NCBI RefSeq assembly: GCF_001422445.1
Contig: NZ_LMNA01000003.1
Coordinates: 249,996-313,995, forward strand
Source of the DNA: Pseudorhodoferax sp. Leaf274
GTDB taxonomy: Bacteria > Pseudomonadota > Gammaproteobacteria > Burkholderiales > Burkholderiaceae_C
Direction of reading: 5' to 3'
DNA: 64,000 nucleotides
Position numbers and translations under genes: made by a program. Shown here piece by piece: positions 28,740 through 37,344 of this stretch. A model generated the notes under the pieces. The model saw nothing but the letters and a program-made list of their open reading frames with translations, did no database searches and was not told the DNA's origin. Positions within the stretch are counted from its first letter, which is position 1. The number at the start of each line of letters is the position of its first letter.

Positions 28740-29405
28740 ATGAAGCTGCTGCTCGTCGAAGACGATCCCGCGATGCAGGCCACGCTGCAGCGCGCGCTGG
28801 GCCGCAAGCAGATCGACGTGCGCGTCTGCGGCGACGGTGCGGCGGCCCTGGCGCTGTGGCAGGCCCTGGCCCCCGACGTGGTGGCGCTGGACCTCAGCCT
28901 GCCCGGCCGCGACGGCCTGCAGGTGCTGGCCGATGCGCGCGCCGCCGGCCTGCGCACGCCGGTGCTGCTGCTGACCGCGCGCGGCACCGTGGGCGACCGC
29001 GTGCTGGGCCTGAACGCCGGTGCCGACGACTACCTGCCCAAGCCCTTCGACCTCGATGAGCTGGAGGCCCGGCTGCGCGCGCTGCGCCGGCGCCAGGGCG
29101 GTGCGGACGAGCCCGTGCCCGAGGTCGGCGCGCTGCGGCTGGACCCGGCCAGCGGCGCCGTCTACCTGCGCGGCGAGGTGCTGGAGCTGACCCCGCGCGA
29201 GGCCGCATTGCTGCGTGCGCTGATGGCCAAGCCCGGCCACGCCGTGGCCAAGGAGCGGCTGTTCGCGCTGGTGTTCCCGGGCGAGGGCGAGGTGCACGCC
29301 GAGGCCATCGAGGTGGTGGCCTACCGGCTGCGCAAGAAGCTGGCGGGCAGCGGCGCGAGCCTGGTCACGCTGCGTGGCCTGGGCTACCTGCTCAAGCCAG
29401 ACTGA
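28740..29405 (+). CDS. tctD: Response regulator TctD (OmpR family)
   Basis: The 221-residue protein begins MKLLLVEDDPAMQ, has the phospho-acceptor Asp in VVALDLSLPGRDG and VKP-like LPKPFDLDELEARL, then a winged-helix domain (LTPREAALLRALM, EAIEVVAYRLRKKL). It is divergent from tctCBA with a 132-bp shared intergenic region and is followed 1 bp later by tctE. In Salmonella and relatives TctDE activates tctCBA in response to tricarboxylates; the same circuit is expected here. A possible -10 (TAAATA, 28725-28730) sits only about 10 bp before the ATG, so a nearly leaderless mRNA is possible but uncertain. Confidence 0.92.
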   Translation: MKLLLVEDDPAMQATLQRALGRKQIDVRVCGDGAAALALWQALAPDVVALDLSLPGRDGLQVLADARAAGLRTPVLLLTARGTVGDRVLGLNAGADDYLPKPFDLDELEARLRALRRRQGGADEPVPEVGALRLDPASGAVYLRGEVLELTPREAALLRALMAKPGHAVAKERLFALVFPGEGEVHAEAIEVVAYRLRKKLAGSGASLVTLRGLGYLLKPD

Positions 29406-29406
29406 G

Positions 29407-30813
29407 ATGTCCGCGCGGACCTCGCTGCGCTTTCGGCTGCTGCTGGGCCTGCTGGTGCCGCTGACGCTGTTCATCGTGCTCAACAGCATCAGCGTCTACC
29501 GCCAGGCGCTGGCGGCCGCCACCACCGCCTACGACCGCACGCTGCTGGCCTCGGCCAAGACCATCGGCGAGCAGCTGGACGTGCAGGGCTACGACGACCT
29601 GGCCGAACTGCGCGCCACCGTGCCGTTCTCGGCGCTGGAAGCCTTCGAGGCCGACAACCAGAGCCGCATGTACTACCGCGTGTCGCGCAGCGATGGCGAG
29701 ATGATCTCCGGCTTTGCCGAGCTGCCGTTCTGGCGCGGCACGCTGCCGGCGCGGCCCCCCTATGCCGCGCTGGTGGATTTCTACGACGACCGCTTCCGCG
29801 AACGGCCGGTGCGCGTGGCCGTGCTGCTGCAGCCCGTGGCCAGCGAACGCGGGCGCGGCATGGCGGTGGTGCAGGTGGCCGAGACGCTGGAGCTGCGCGA
29901 GTCGTTGGCGCGCCGGCTGCTGCTGGACATGCTGTGGCGCCAGCTGCTGCTGCTGGCCGTGGTGGCGGCCGCCACGGTGCTGGTGGTGCAGCGGGCCACG
30001 CGGCCGGTGCGGCAGCTGGGTCAGGCGATCCAGGCGCGCGCGGTCGACGACCTGTCGCCGATCCAGGCGGCCGACACGCCGCGCGAGCTGGCGCCGCTGG
30101 TCGACGCCATGACCGCCGTCATGGCGCGCTTGCAGCACCTGCTGGACCACCAGAAGCGCTTCGTGCGCGACGCGGCCCACCAGCTGCGCACACCGCTGGC
30201 TGTGCTGAGGATCCAGGTGCAATCGGCGCGGCGTGGCGATGCGCCCGCGCCGCAGGCGCTGGCCGAGATCGGCCAGACGTTGGAGCGCGCCACCATCCTG
30301 GCCAACCAGATGCTGTCGCTGGCCAAGGTGGAGCAGTTGCGCCAGCGCCCCGAGTTCGAGCTGCTCGACCTGGCCGAGGCCGTGCGCGGGGTGGCGCTGG
30401 ACGTCTCGCCCCTGGTGGCCGACAAGGGCCTGGATTTCTCGCTCGACGCGCAGCCCACGCCGGTCCAGGCGCACCGCTGGATGCTGCAGGAGCTCACCCG
30501 CAATCTGCTGCACAACGCCATCCGCCACAGCCCGCCCGGCGCCGCGCTGCACGTACAGGTGGCGTCCCAGGCGGGCCGGGCGCTGCTGCGCGTGGCCGAT
30601 GGCGGGCCGGGCATCTCCGCCGAGCTGCGCCAGCGGCTGTTCACGCCTTTCGCGGCCGGCGACATGGCGCGCGGGTCGGGCCTGGGCCTGGCGATCTGCC
30701 GCGAGATCGTGCAGGCACTGGACGGCGACATCGCGCTGGACAACCGCCTCGCCGGCGATGGCGCGGTGCTCGGGCTGGACGCCGTGGTGCGCCTGCCGCA
30801 GTCCACCGGATAG
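29407..30813 (+). CDS. tctE: Sensor histidine kinase TctE
   Basis: The 468-residue protein has TM1 (FRLLLGLLVPLTLFIVLNSI), a periplasmic sensor of about 140 residues with FWRGTLPARPPYAA, TM2 (QLLLLAVVAAATVLVV), HAMP, the HisKA box (FVRDAAHQLRTPLA, phospho-His) and HATPase with NLLHNAIRHSPPG, ADGGPGI and GSGLGLAIC. The DAAHQLRTPLA form is characteristic of TctE-type kinases. It starts at ATG 29407, 1 bp after the tctD stop, so the pair is translationally coupled. It should sense the tricarboxylate imported by TctCBA, directly or through binding protein. Confidence 0.92.
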   Translation: MSARTSLRFRLLLGLLVPLTLFIVLNSISVYRQALAAATTAYDRTLLASAKTIGEQLDVQGYDDLAELRATVPFSALEAFEADNQSRMYYRVSRSDGEMISGFAELPFWRGTLPARPPYAALVDFYDDRFRERPVRVAVLLQPVASERGRGMAVVQVAETLELRESLARRLLLDMLWRQLLLLAVVAAATVLVVQRATRPVRQLGQAIQARAVDDLSPIQAADTPRELAPLVDAMTAVMARLQHLLDHQKRFVRDAAHQLRTPLAVLRIQVQSARRGDAPAPQALAEIGQTLERATILANQMLSLAKVEQLRQRPEFELLDLAEAVRGVALDVSPLVADKGLDFSLDAQPTPVQAHRWMLQELTRNLLHNAIRHSPPGAALHVQVASQAGRALLRVADGGPGISAELRQRLFTPFAAGDMARGSGLGLAICREIVQALDGDIALDNRLAGDGAVLGLDAVVRLPQSTG

Positions 30814-30816
30814 GCG

Positions 30817-30845
30817 TTGGAGCGGGCCATGCCCGCTTCTATACT
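30817..30845 (+). promoter_or_regulatory. Sigma-70-type promoter for the HD-GYP gene
   Basis: TTGGAG at 30817-30822 and TATACT at 30840-30845 are separated by exactly 17 bp. The spacer holds a small perfect dyad (gcgggc-cat-gcccgc). Downstream, the leader contains a further imperfect stem (cgacacaaaa ... ttttgtcg, about 30851-30880) before the GTG start at 30936. Confidence 0.55.
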
Positions 30846-30935
30846 GGCCGCGACACAAAAGCTGTCCACCGGTTTTGTCGCCTGTCTTGGGCGGATCGAG
30901 GGTCAGGGAGGTAGGCAAGTGCAGGACGACAAGCG

Positions 30936-32171
30936 GTGATCAAGAAGATCCCCACGCGCGAGCTGCGCATCGGCATGTATGTCCAGGAGTTCTGCGGCTC
31001 GTGGATGGACCACCCTTTCTGGCGCGCGCGGTTCAAGATCCGCACGCCGGCCGAGTTGCAGCGCATCGTCTCGGGCGGCGTCAGCGAGCTGTGGATCGAC
31101 ACGGCCAAGGGCCTCGATGTCGAGACGCCGGCCGAGGCAACCGTGGACCGCGCTGCCGTGGACGCCGAGATCGAACGCCAGCTGGAGCATGCGGCCACGA
31201 TGCCGGCGCCGCTGGGCCTGTTCGACACCCAGGACGAAGACCCGTTCGAGGCCGCCGCCGCACTGGTGCGCCGCTCGGTGCCGCAGATCGCCCGCATGTT
31301 CAACGAGGCCCGCATGGGCCAGGCCGTGGACCTGGGCGCCAGTGCGCAGATGGTCGACGAGATCTCCAGCTCGGTGGCCGACAACCCTGGTGCGCTGATC
31401 AGCGTGGTGCGGCTCAAGAACCACGACGAATACACCTACATGCACTCGATGGCCGTGGGCGCGCTCATGGTGGCCCTGGGCCGGCAGATGGGCCTGAGCC
31501 CCAACCTGCTCAAGCGCGCCGCCATGGCCGGCCTGTTGCACGACCTGGGCAAGGCCAAGGTGCCTTTGGCCATCCTCAACAAGCCCGGCAAGCTGACCGA
31601 TGCCGAGTTCGCGCTCGTCAAGCAGCATCCGGTGCTGGGCCACGGCATGCTGCAAGGCATCGCGGGCGCGGGGCCGGTGGTGCTGGACGTGTGCCTGCAC
31701 CACCACGAGAAGTTCGACGGCAGCGGCTACCCCCACGGCCTGGCCGGCGAGAAGATCAGCATGCTGGCGAAGATGGGCGCGGTCTGCGATGTCTACGACG
31801 CCATCACCTCGGTGCGGCCCTACAACAAGGGCTGGGATCCGGGCGAGGCGCTGCGCCGCATGGCGCAATGGCGCGGCCATTTCGATCCCGACGTGTTCCA
31901 GGCCTTCGTGCGGACCGTGGGCATCTACCCGGTCGGCTCGCTGCTGCGGCTGCATTCGGGGCTGCTGGCTGTGGTGGTGCAGCAGAACCCCGCCCAGCCG
32001 ATGGCGCCCAAGGTGAAGGTGTTCTACAGCCCGCGCGCGCGCAAGCGCATCGAGCCCTACGAGCTGGACCTGGCCAGCGCGTTCGTCGAAGACAAGGTGT
32101 TGGGCTGCGAATCGCCCGAGGACTGGGGCTTCACCGACCTTGACCGGCTCTGGGGCGCCCCCGCGCCTTGA
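30936..32171 (+). CDS. HD-GYP domain phosphodiesterase (c-di-GMP signalling)
   Basis: The 411-residue protein, starting with GTG at 30936, has an N-terminal DUF3391-like domain (IKKIPTRELRIGMYVQEFCG) and a C-terminal HD-GYP domain with H202-D203 (LLHDLGKAK), HPVLGHG, the HHHEKFDGSGYP motif with GYP at 264-266, and DVYDAITSVRPY. HD-GYP proteins degrade cyclic di-GMP to GMP. All metal-binding residues I can identify are present, so it should be active. A PilZ-domain gene lies convergent 9 bp downstream, making a synthesis-independent c-di-GMP module. No receiver or membrane domain is present. Confidence 0.92.
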   Translation: MIKKIPTRELRIGMYVQEFCGSWMDHPFWRARFKIRTPAELQRIVSGGVSELWIDTAKGLDVETPAEATVDRAAVDAEIERQLEHAATMPAPLGLFDTQDEDPFEAAAALVRRSVPQIARMFNEARMGQAVDLGASAQMVDEISSSVADNPGALISVVRLKNHDEYTYMHSMAVGALMVALGRQMGLSPNLLKRAAMAGLLHDLGKAKVPLAILNKPGKLTDAEFALVKQHPVLGHGMLQGIAGAGPVVLDVCLHHHEKFDGSGYPHGLAGEKISMLAKMGAVCDVYDAITSVRPYNKGWDPGEALRRMAQWRGHFDPDVFQAFVRTVGIYPVGSLLRLHSGLLAVVVQQNPAQPMAPKVKVFYSPRARKRIEPYELDLASAFVEDKVLGCESPEDWGFTDLDRLWGAPAP

Positions 32172-32180
32172 GGTGCCCCG

Positions 32181-32552
32181 TCAGGCCCGGGCCGTGGCGA
32201 CGGCGCGCAGGCGGTCGCGGCCCTCGGCGTCCTGCGGCAGGAAGGCCATGCCGATGCGGAAGTCGCCCGGCGCGGTATAGGACGAATACACCGCCTTCAC
32301 TTCGAGCTTGAGCCAGTCCTCGTCGGGCGTGGGGCGCAGCAGCAGCGTGCAGCGCGAGCCCGGCGCGATCGGACGGTCGGTGGAGAGCGACAGGCCTTCT
32401 GCGCTGAGGTCCACCGTCGTGCCCTGCCGTTCGCTGCCGCCGAGGATCTGGATGGTGGCCGGCCAGCGCAATGCATTGCGGGGCTGCAGCCGGCGGCTGG
32501 GCTGGCCCGCGAACGGGCCGGACAGGATGGACGATGGGCGTTGTTCTTGCAT
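32181..32552 (-). CDS. PilZ domain protein (c-di-GMP receptor)
   Basis: The 123-residue protein carries the PilZ signature in the N-terminal half: RLQPRNALRWPATI (the RxxxR-like motif) followed by TVDLSAEGLSLSTDRPI (the DxSxxG motif), and the beta-rich remainder of PilZ. It binds cyclic di-GMP and would act through a partner. The arrangement next to an HD-GYP gene suggests a receptor and a phosphodiesterase acting in the same pathway. It is a stand-alone PilZ, a common form in motility and exopolysaccharide control. Confidence 0.85.
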   Translation of the reverse strand: MQEQRPSSILSGPFAGQPSRRLQPRNALRWPATIQILGGSERQGTTVDLSAEGLSLSTDRPIAPGSRCTLLLRPTPDEDWLKLEVKAVYSSYTAPGDFRIGMAFLPQDAEGRDRLRAVATARA

Positions 32553-32707
32553 TGCGGCGGAAGGGCGGTTCCGTGGCTGCCGCCAGCGCCTGGCCGTCGG
32601 GGCGGTCCGTCCTGGGGCGCCATTATGCGGCGCGATGGCACCGCTGTTAAGCCGATGCCGGAGAACCGGTGGTACAAGACGCGCACAACGATTCGACCGG
32701 AGACCCT

Positions 32708-33490
32708 ATGCCCCGCTTCGCCGCCAACCTGAGCATGATGTACAACGAGCACGACTTCCTGGACCGCTTCGCGGCAGCGGCGCAGGACGGCTTCCAGGGC
32801 GTCGAGTTCCTGTTCCCGTATGCGTTCGCGGCGGACGAGATCGCCGCGCGGCTGCAGGGCGCGGGCCTCTCGCAGGTGCTGTTCAACGCGCCGCCAGGCG
32901 ACTTCGAGGCCGGCGAGCGCGGCATCGCGGCGCTGCCCGGGCGCGAGGCGGAATTCCGCAGCGGTTTCGCCCGGGCATTGGCATACGCCGAGACGCTGCA
33001 GTGCCCGCGCCTGCACGTGATGGCGGGCCTGGTGCCCGCGGATGCCGACCGGGCACGCCTGCACGACACCTACTGTGCCAACCTGTCCTGGGCCGCAGGC
33101 GAGGCGCGGGCGGCCGGCCGCACCGTGCTGATCGAACCCATCAACCGCCGCGACATGCCGGGCTACTTCCTGCAGCGGCAGGACCAGGCGCATGCCGTGA
33201 TCGAGGCCGTGGGTGCACAGGGCCTGGCAGTGCAGATGGACCTGTACCACTGCCAGATCGTCGAGGGCGACCTGGAGACGAAGCTGCGCCGCTACCTGCC
33301 CACCGGGCGCGTGGGGCACATCCAGATCGCGGGCGTGCCGGCGCGCCACGAGCCCGACACGGGCGAGTTGAACTACCCGCATCTCTTCAAGGTGCTCGAC
33401 GCTCTGGACTATGCGGGCTGGGTGGGCTGCGAATACCGCCCGGCCGCCGGCACGCGCGCCGGCCTGGGCTGGTTGCGCGCGCTCGGCTGA
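32708..33490 (+). CDS. hyi: Hydroxypyruvate isomerase
   Basis: About 260 residues from ATG 32708, a TIM-barrel sugar isomerase: [18 protein letters not shown] at the N-terminus, [27 protein letters not shown] ([16 protein letters not shown]) containing the catalytic Glu, [33 protein letters not shown] and the final [16 protein letters not shown] with the second Glu. It interconverts hydroxypyruvate and tartronate semialdehyde in glyoxylate metabolism. No gcl or glxR is adjacent. It is followed by a short hairpin (gcgcc-ttcg-ggcgc) and a glycosyltransferase gene. Confidence 0.9.
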   Translation: MPRFAANLSMMYNEHDFLDRFAAAAQDGFQGVEFLFPYAFAADEIAARLQGAGLSQVLFNAPPGDFEAGERGIAALPGREAEFRSGFARALAYAETLQCPRLHVMAGLVPADADRARLHDTYCANLSWAAGEARAAGRTVLIEPINRRDMPGYFLQRQDQAHAVIEAVGAQGLAVQMDLYHCQIVEGDLETKLRRYLPTGRVGHIQIAGVPARHEPDTGELNYPHLFKVLDALDYAGWVGCEYRPAAGTRAGLGWLRALG

Positions 33491-33544
33491 GCCGCCAGGC
33501 GCGGTAGCACTTAACGGATTGCGCCTTCGGGCGCGGCGCACCGC

Positions 33545-33584
33545 TTGTGCGCCCATCGCGCACTGCATACATTCCAAAAATGTA
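33545..33584 (+). promoter_or_regulatory. Promoter with overlapping dyad upstream of the GT-B glycosyltransferase
   Basis: TTGTGC at 33545-33550 and TACATT at 33568-33573 with a 17-bp spacer make a plausible sigma-70 promoter. The -10 is the left half of a perfect inverted repeat TACATT-ccaaa-AATGTA (33568-33584), which could be an operator or an RNA stem at the 5' end. Confidence 0.5.
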
Positions 33585-33609
33585 ACAACATGAAATTGGA
33601 GTGGATGCA

Positions 33610-34872
33610 ATGGAGATCCTGGCCGCTGTTCACGGGCGCGATGCCTCGCAAAAAAGTCCTTCCTGGATCGCCGAGCGCCGCCGTCCACGCGTGCTGCTGG
33701 CCTGGGAGCACGGGCGCAACTTCGGTCGCCTGTCGCGCCTGCTGGCCGTCGCGCGCATGGTCGAGCAGCAGGGCGGCGAGCCGGTCTGGGTGGTGCCGCG
33801 CAGCCAGCGCGATGCACCGGCGTTGCTGGCGCTGTCGCAGCGGCGGCATGAGGCGCCGGTGCTGGAGCAGCAGACCTTCGGCCCCGAGTTCCGGGCCGAT
33901 TCGTTTGCCGATGTGCTGCTGGCCACCGGCTTCGATGACGCGGCACGGCTGCTGACGGCGGTCGACGCATGGGCCGGCCTCATCGACGCCCTGGCGCCCG
34001 AATGCATCGTGCTGGACTATGCACCCGCCGCGCAGCTGACCAGCCAATTGCTGGGCCTGCCTGCCTTCCAGCTCACCAACGGTTTCGATGCCCCGCCGCC
34101 GGACTGCCCGCCGTACGCGGGCGTGCGCGCCTGCTCGCCACTGGGCCGGCGCACCGCGGAGCGCGTGGACCGGGTCTCGGACACCATTGCGCAGGTCGGG
34201 CAGCGCTTGGGCGGGCCGCACGCCAGTTCGCTGCCGCACATCCTGCGCCACCCGCGCCGGGTGTTCGAGTGCATTCCGGAGACCGATCCCTATGGTCCCC
34301 GCCACGAAGGCCTGTGGGTGGGGCCGCTGGCGGCCCACCACGACACCGTCGACGTGCCCTGGCCCGAGAGCTGGCAACGCCGGCGCGTGTTCGCCCATCT
34401 GCGCAGCGGCGCCGGTGCCACCGAACTGCTGGACGAGTTGCAGCTGTCGGACGCGGTCACGCTGTGCGTTTGGCGCGATGCGCCCGACGAGGTGCTGGCC
34501 CGCTACCGCCACACGTCCGTGCGCGTGCTGCGCGAGCCGCTGCACCTCGGGCGCGTGCTGGCCGACGCGGATGCCGTCATCAACCAGGGCTCCACCGCTC
34601 TGGTCAGCCAAAGCCTGCTGGCGGGCAAGCCGCAGCTGATCCTGCCTGCCGATTTCGAGAAGCTCAAGGTGGCGCAGCGCGTGGCCGCCTGCGGCGCCGC
34701 CGCGCTGTGGAACCCGGCCGAGTGCGGCGCGCGCGAGGCGGTGCGGCGCCTGCTGCATGCCCCGGCACTGGGCGAGGCCGCGCGCGCCATCGCGGCGCGC
34801 TACACGCCCGACTGGTTCGAGGCGAACCGCAACCGGTTCGCGCGCGACCTGATCGGGTCTCTGGCCCTGTAG
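33610..34872 (+). CDS. GT-B fold glycosyltransferase (UGT/MurG-like)
   Basis: About 420 residues from the ATG at 33610, with an alternative GTG at 33601 three codons earlier. The N-terminal part has RVLLAWEHGRNFGRLSRLL, as in nucleotide-sugar GT-B enzymes, and the C-terminal half ends with VINQGSTALVSQSLLAGKPQLILPADFEKLKVAQRV, the donor-binding region of UGT/MGT-type transferases. It probably transfers a sugar from a nucleotide donor to a small acceptor or polysaccharide in the cytoplasm. There is no signal peptide. It has its own promoter and stands alone, so the acceptor is unknown. Confidence 0.75.
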   Translation: MEILAAVHGRDASQKSPSWIAERRRPRVLLAWEHGRNFGRLSRLLAVARMVEQQGGEPVWVVPRSQRDAPALLALSQRRHEAPVLEQQTFGPEFRADSFADVLLATGFDDAARLLTAVDAWAGLIDALAPECIVLDYAPAAQLTSQLLGLPAFQLTNGFDAPPPDCPPYAGVRACSPLGRRTAERVDRVSDTIAQVGQRLGGPHASSLPHILRHPRRVFECIPETDPYGPRHEGLWVGPLAAHHDTVDVPWPESWQRRRVFAHLRSGAGATELLDELQLSDAVTLCVWRDAPDEVLARYRHTSVRVLREPLHLGRVLADADAVINQGSTALVSQSLLAGKPQLILPADFEKLKVAQRVAACGAAALWNPAECGAREAVRRLLHAPALGEAARAIAARYTPDWFEANRNRFARDLIGSLAL

Positions 34873-34886
34873 GCGCCGCGCCGCTC

Positions 34887-36992
34887 CTAGACCATCAACG
34901 GATCGACATCGATGGCCCAGCGCAGCACGCCCTCGATGCCCTCGGCGCGCCGCGTGGCATGCAGCACGGCCTGCCAGGCGGCCAGGAATTGCTGCAAGGC
35001 CCGGCGCGATGCACTCTCGACCAGCAGTTGCGCGCGCTCCACGTTGGCCACGCGCTGCACCGCGGTCGGCACGGCCGGGTACAGCACGACCTGGTCGGCG
35101 CCTGGCAGGTCCGCCGCCGCCGCGCTGGCTTGGGTCAGGAAGGCATGGGCCGCCTGCTGCGTACGGGCGTCGGCCCGCACCAACGCCTGGAAACTGAACG
35201 GCGGCATGGCGGCTTGCAGCCGCTCGGCCAGCTGGCCGGCCGCGAACGCCGGATAGTCGTGCCGCCGCAGCGCCGCGAACAGCGCGTGCTGCGGGTGGGC
35301 CGTCTGGACCCACATCTCGCTCGCGCCACCGTGCGCGGCATCGCGCCCGGCCCGGCCGGCCGCCTGCATGAGCAGTGAAAACAGGCGCTCGGGTGCGCGG
35401 AAGTCGCTGGAGAACAGCGCGCCGTCCGGGTTCACCGCCGCCACCAGCGTGATGCGGCGAAAGTCGTGGCCCTTGGCGATCATCTGCGTGCCCACCAGCA
35501 CGTCCACCGCGCCGGCGTGGACCTGCGCCAGCTGCTCTTCGAGCGCACCCTTGTGGCGGGTGCTGTCGGCATCGATGCGCAGCACCCGCACACGCCTGTC
35601 CTCGCCCTCGGCGCCGGGGCGCTGGATGCCGTCGAAGAGCTGGGACAGGTGCTCTTCCAGCCGCTCCGTGCCGCGGCCCACGGGCGCCAGGTCCACGTCG
35701 CCGCATTCGGGGCAGGCGCGCGGCACGCGCTCGGCGAAGCCGCAGTGGTGGCAGCGCAGAGAGCGGTCGATCTTGTGGAACACGCGGTAGGCGCTGCAAT
35801 GCGGGCAGGCACTCTTCCAGTCGCAACTGCCGCAGGCCAGCACCGGTGCATAGCCGCGCCGGTTCAGCAGCAGCATGGCCTGCTCGCCGCGCGCGATGCG
35901 CTCGCCGATGGCGGCCAGCAGCTGCGGCGCAAGCTGAGTGTTGCGCGGCTGCAGGCCCATGTCCACCAGGCGCACGGCCGGCAGCCGGCCCGCGCCGACC
36001 CGGCTGGGCATGGCCAGGCGCAGGTACTTGCCGCCCTCGTCGGCGGGCCGGCTGTGGTGCCAGCTTTCCAGCGAGGGCGTGGCCGAGCCGAGCAGCACAC
36101 GGCAGGCCTGACCGCTGTGGCGCCCTTCCAGCCTGCCGCGGTAGACGGCCAGGTCGCGCGCCGAGTAGCGCGCGCCTTCCTGCTGCTTGTAGCTCGGGTC
36201 GTGTTCCTCGTCGACCACCACCAGCCGCAGCCCCGGCATGGAGGCGAACACCGCCATGCGCGTGCCCAGCACGATGCGGGCGCTGCCGGTGTGGGCGGCC
36301 AGCCAGGCGGCCAGGCGCTGTGCCGGCGTCATGCCGCTGTGCATGGACACCAGGGCGGCGCGGCCGAACAGCGGCGCGAAGCGGGCGACGAAGCGGTCCT
36401 CCAGCTGCGGCGTCAGGTTGATCTCGGGCACCATGACCAGCGCCTGGGCCTGCGGGTCGGCCGCCAGCGCGTCCTGCACGGCGCGCAGGTAGACCTCGGT
36501 CTTGCCGCTGCCGGTGCTGCCGAACAGCAGGAAGGGGCCGTCGGCCGAGCGCATCTGCGCCAGGGCCTGGGCCTGCTCGGTCGTCGGCGCAGGCATCGGG
36601 GCCTCGGCCGGCACGGCCGCTTCGGCCTTGCGGCTCTTGCGTGAGAGCTTGCGCTGCCACTGCGCGGCGTCCAGTTCGCGCAACTGCGGCGGCAGGGCGG
36701 CCAGCGCCACCTCGCCCAGCGCGCGCTGGTAGTAATCGGCCGCGAAGGCGACAAGCTGCCGCCAGGCCGCGTTCAGCGGGGCGATGCCTTCCAGCACGCT
36801 GGCCACGGGCCGCAGCGTGGCGTCGCCGTGCGGCGCCGGTACATCCCAGACCACCCCCAGCGTCTCTCGCCGGCCCAACGGCACGCGCACCAGCGTGCCG
36901 GGTTCCAGCGGCTGGGTGCAGCTGTAGCTGAGCGGCCCCGCCAGTGGGCTGTGCGCCGGCAGCTGCACGAGCACGGAAACGGTGAAAAGCAT
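34887..36992 (-). CDS. priA: Primosomal protein N' (PriA), replication restart helicase
   Basis: The 701-residue protein has an N-terminal DNA 3'-OH-binding domain, the helicase core with GSTGSGKTEVYL (Walker A, about residue 159), DEEHDPSYKQQEG (DEEH box), LLGSATPS, and a zinc-binding insert with eight Cys (CGSC, CPHC, CHHC, CPEC pairs around residues 405-460). It rebuilds replisomes at stalled forks by loading DnaB with DnaT/DnaC-type partners. Length and motif order are normal. It is preceded by a 352-bp AT-rich region with DnaA-box matches and faces the glycosyltransferase gene tail-to-tail. Confidence 0.96.
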   Translation of the reverse strand: MLFTVSVLVQLPAHSPLAGPLSYSCTQPLEPGTLVRVPLGRRETLGVVWDVPAPHGDATLRPVASVLEGIAPLNAAWRQLVAFAADYYQRALGEVALAALPPQLRELDAAQWQRKLSRKSRKAEAAVPAEAPMPAPTTEQAQALAQMRSADGPFLLFGSTGSGKTEVYLRAVQDALAADPQAQALVMVPEINLTPQLEDRFVARFAPLFGRAALVSMHSGMTPAQRLAAWLAAHTGSARIVLGTRMAVFASMPGLRLVVVDEEHDPSYKQQEGARYSARDLAVYRGRLEGRHSGQACRVLLGSATPSLESWHHSRPADEGGKYLRLAMPSRVGAGRLPAVRLVDMGLQPRNTQLAPQLLAAIGERIARGEQAMLLLNRRGYAPVLACGSCDWKSACPHCSAYRVFHKIDRSLRCHHCGFAERVPRACPECGDVDLAPVGRGTERLEEHLSQLFDGIQRPGAEGEDRRVRVLRIDADSTRHKGALEEQLAQVHAGAVDVLVGTQMIAKGHDFRRITLVAAVNPDGALFSSDFRAPERLFSLLMQAAGRAGRDAAHGGASEMWVQTAHPQHALFAALRRHDYPAFAAGQLAERLQAAMPPFSFQALVRADARTQQAAHAFLTQASAAAADLPGADQVVLYPAVPTAVQRVANVERAQLLVESASRRALQQFLAAWQAVLHATRRAEGIEGVLRWAIDVDPLMV

Positions 36993-37306
36993 GCTAGGGG
37001 AGTGCTAGCCAGGGTTGTTGATGTGAACTCAAGGTTATGCACTTAAGTCGTTGATTCGTTTGCCATTTGAAAGTCATCCAGGAAATCTGTGGATAACTTT
37101 GTTGATAGACCGCATGAAGCGCCCGCAAGTCCTTGCAAATCAAGGCCCCGCGCCGCACTGCCCGCAAATCGGGCAAAACGAAGATTCTTTATGAATCAAC
37201 AGCTTGCAAGGCATTCTTTTGGTGATGGGCCAGGCGCCTACCGCGGCCGCCCGTCGCGCCCCGCCTCACCTTTTTTGTGCATAAGTTGAGCGGCTGCCAA
37301 GCAATT
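36993..37306. other. AT-rich intergenic region upstream of priA with DnaA-box matches
   Basis: This non-coding stretch between hemE and priA (352 bp including the hemE hairpin) is clearly more AT-rich than the rest of the window. It holds two exact matches to the DnaA box TTATNCACA on the minus strand (tgtggataa at 37088-37096 and tgtgcataa at 37276-37284) and one 8-of-9 match on the plus strand (ttatgcact, 37035-37043). Two short hairpins (gcccg-caaat-cgggc and gattc-tttat-gaatc) lie between them. It probably contains the priA promoter. No RNA gene or open reading frame of note is seen. Confidence 0.55.
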
Positions 37307-37344
37307 CACACCCGCGGCCGTGTATGCAAGGCCGCGCAGGTGTG
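37307..37344 (-). terminator. Hairpin directly after hemE
   Basis: A 13-bp stem with a 2-nt bulge forms right at the hemE stop codon: cacacc + cgcggcc (37307-37319) pairs with ggccgcg + ggtgtg (37330-37344), with a 10-nt loop. No T-run follows on the minus strand, so it may stabilise the 3' end rather than be an intrinsic terminator. Confidence 0.5.

Noticed and set aside
33511..36660. A 1049-codon minus-strand open frame across priA, and similar giant frames elsewhere (46452-49574, 39824-42535)
   Set aside because: They run in another frame of clear genes (priA, DUF802/OmpA, YbdK/antiporter) and have the Arg/Ala/Pro-rich composition of GC-rich shadow frames.
36993..37344. The DnaA-box region as a chromosomal origin
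   Set aside because: No dnaA, dnaN, gyrB, parAB or rpmH nearby and only two or three boxes; better read as a regulatory region.
37307..37344. Intrinsic terminator after hemE
   Set aside because: The stem is strong but no T-run follows; kept only as a low-confidence hairpin.
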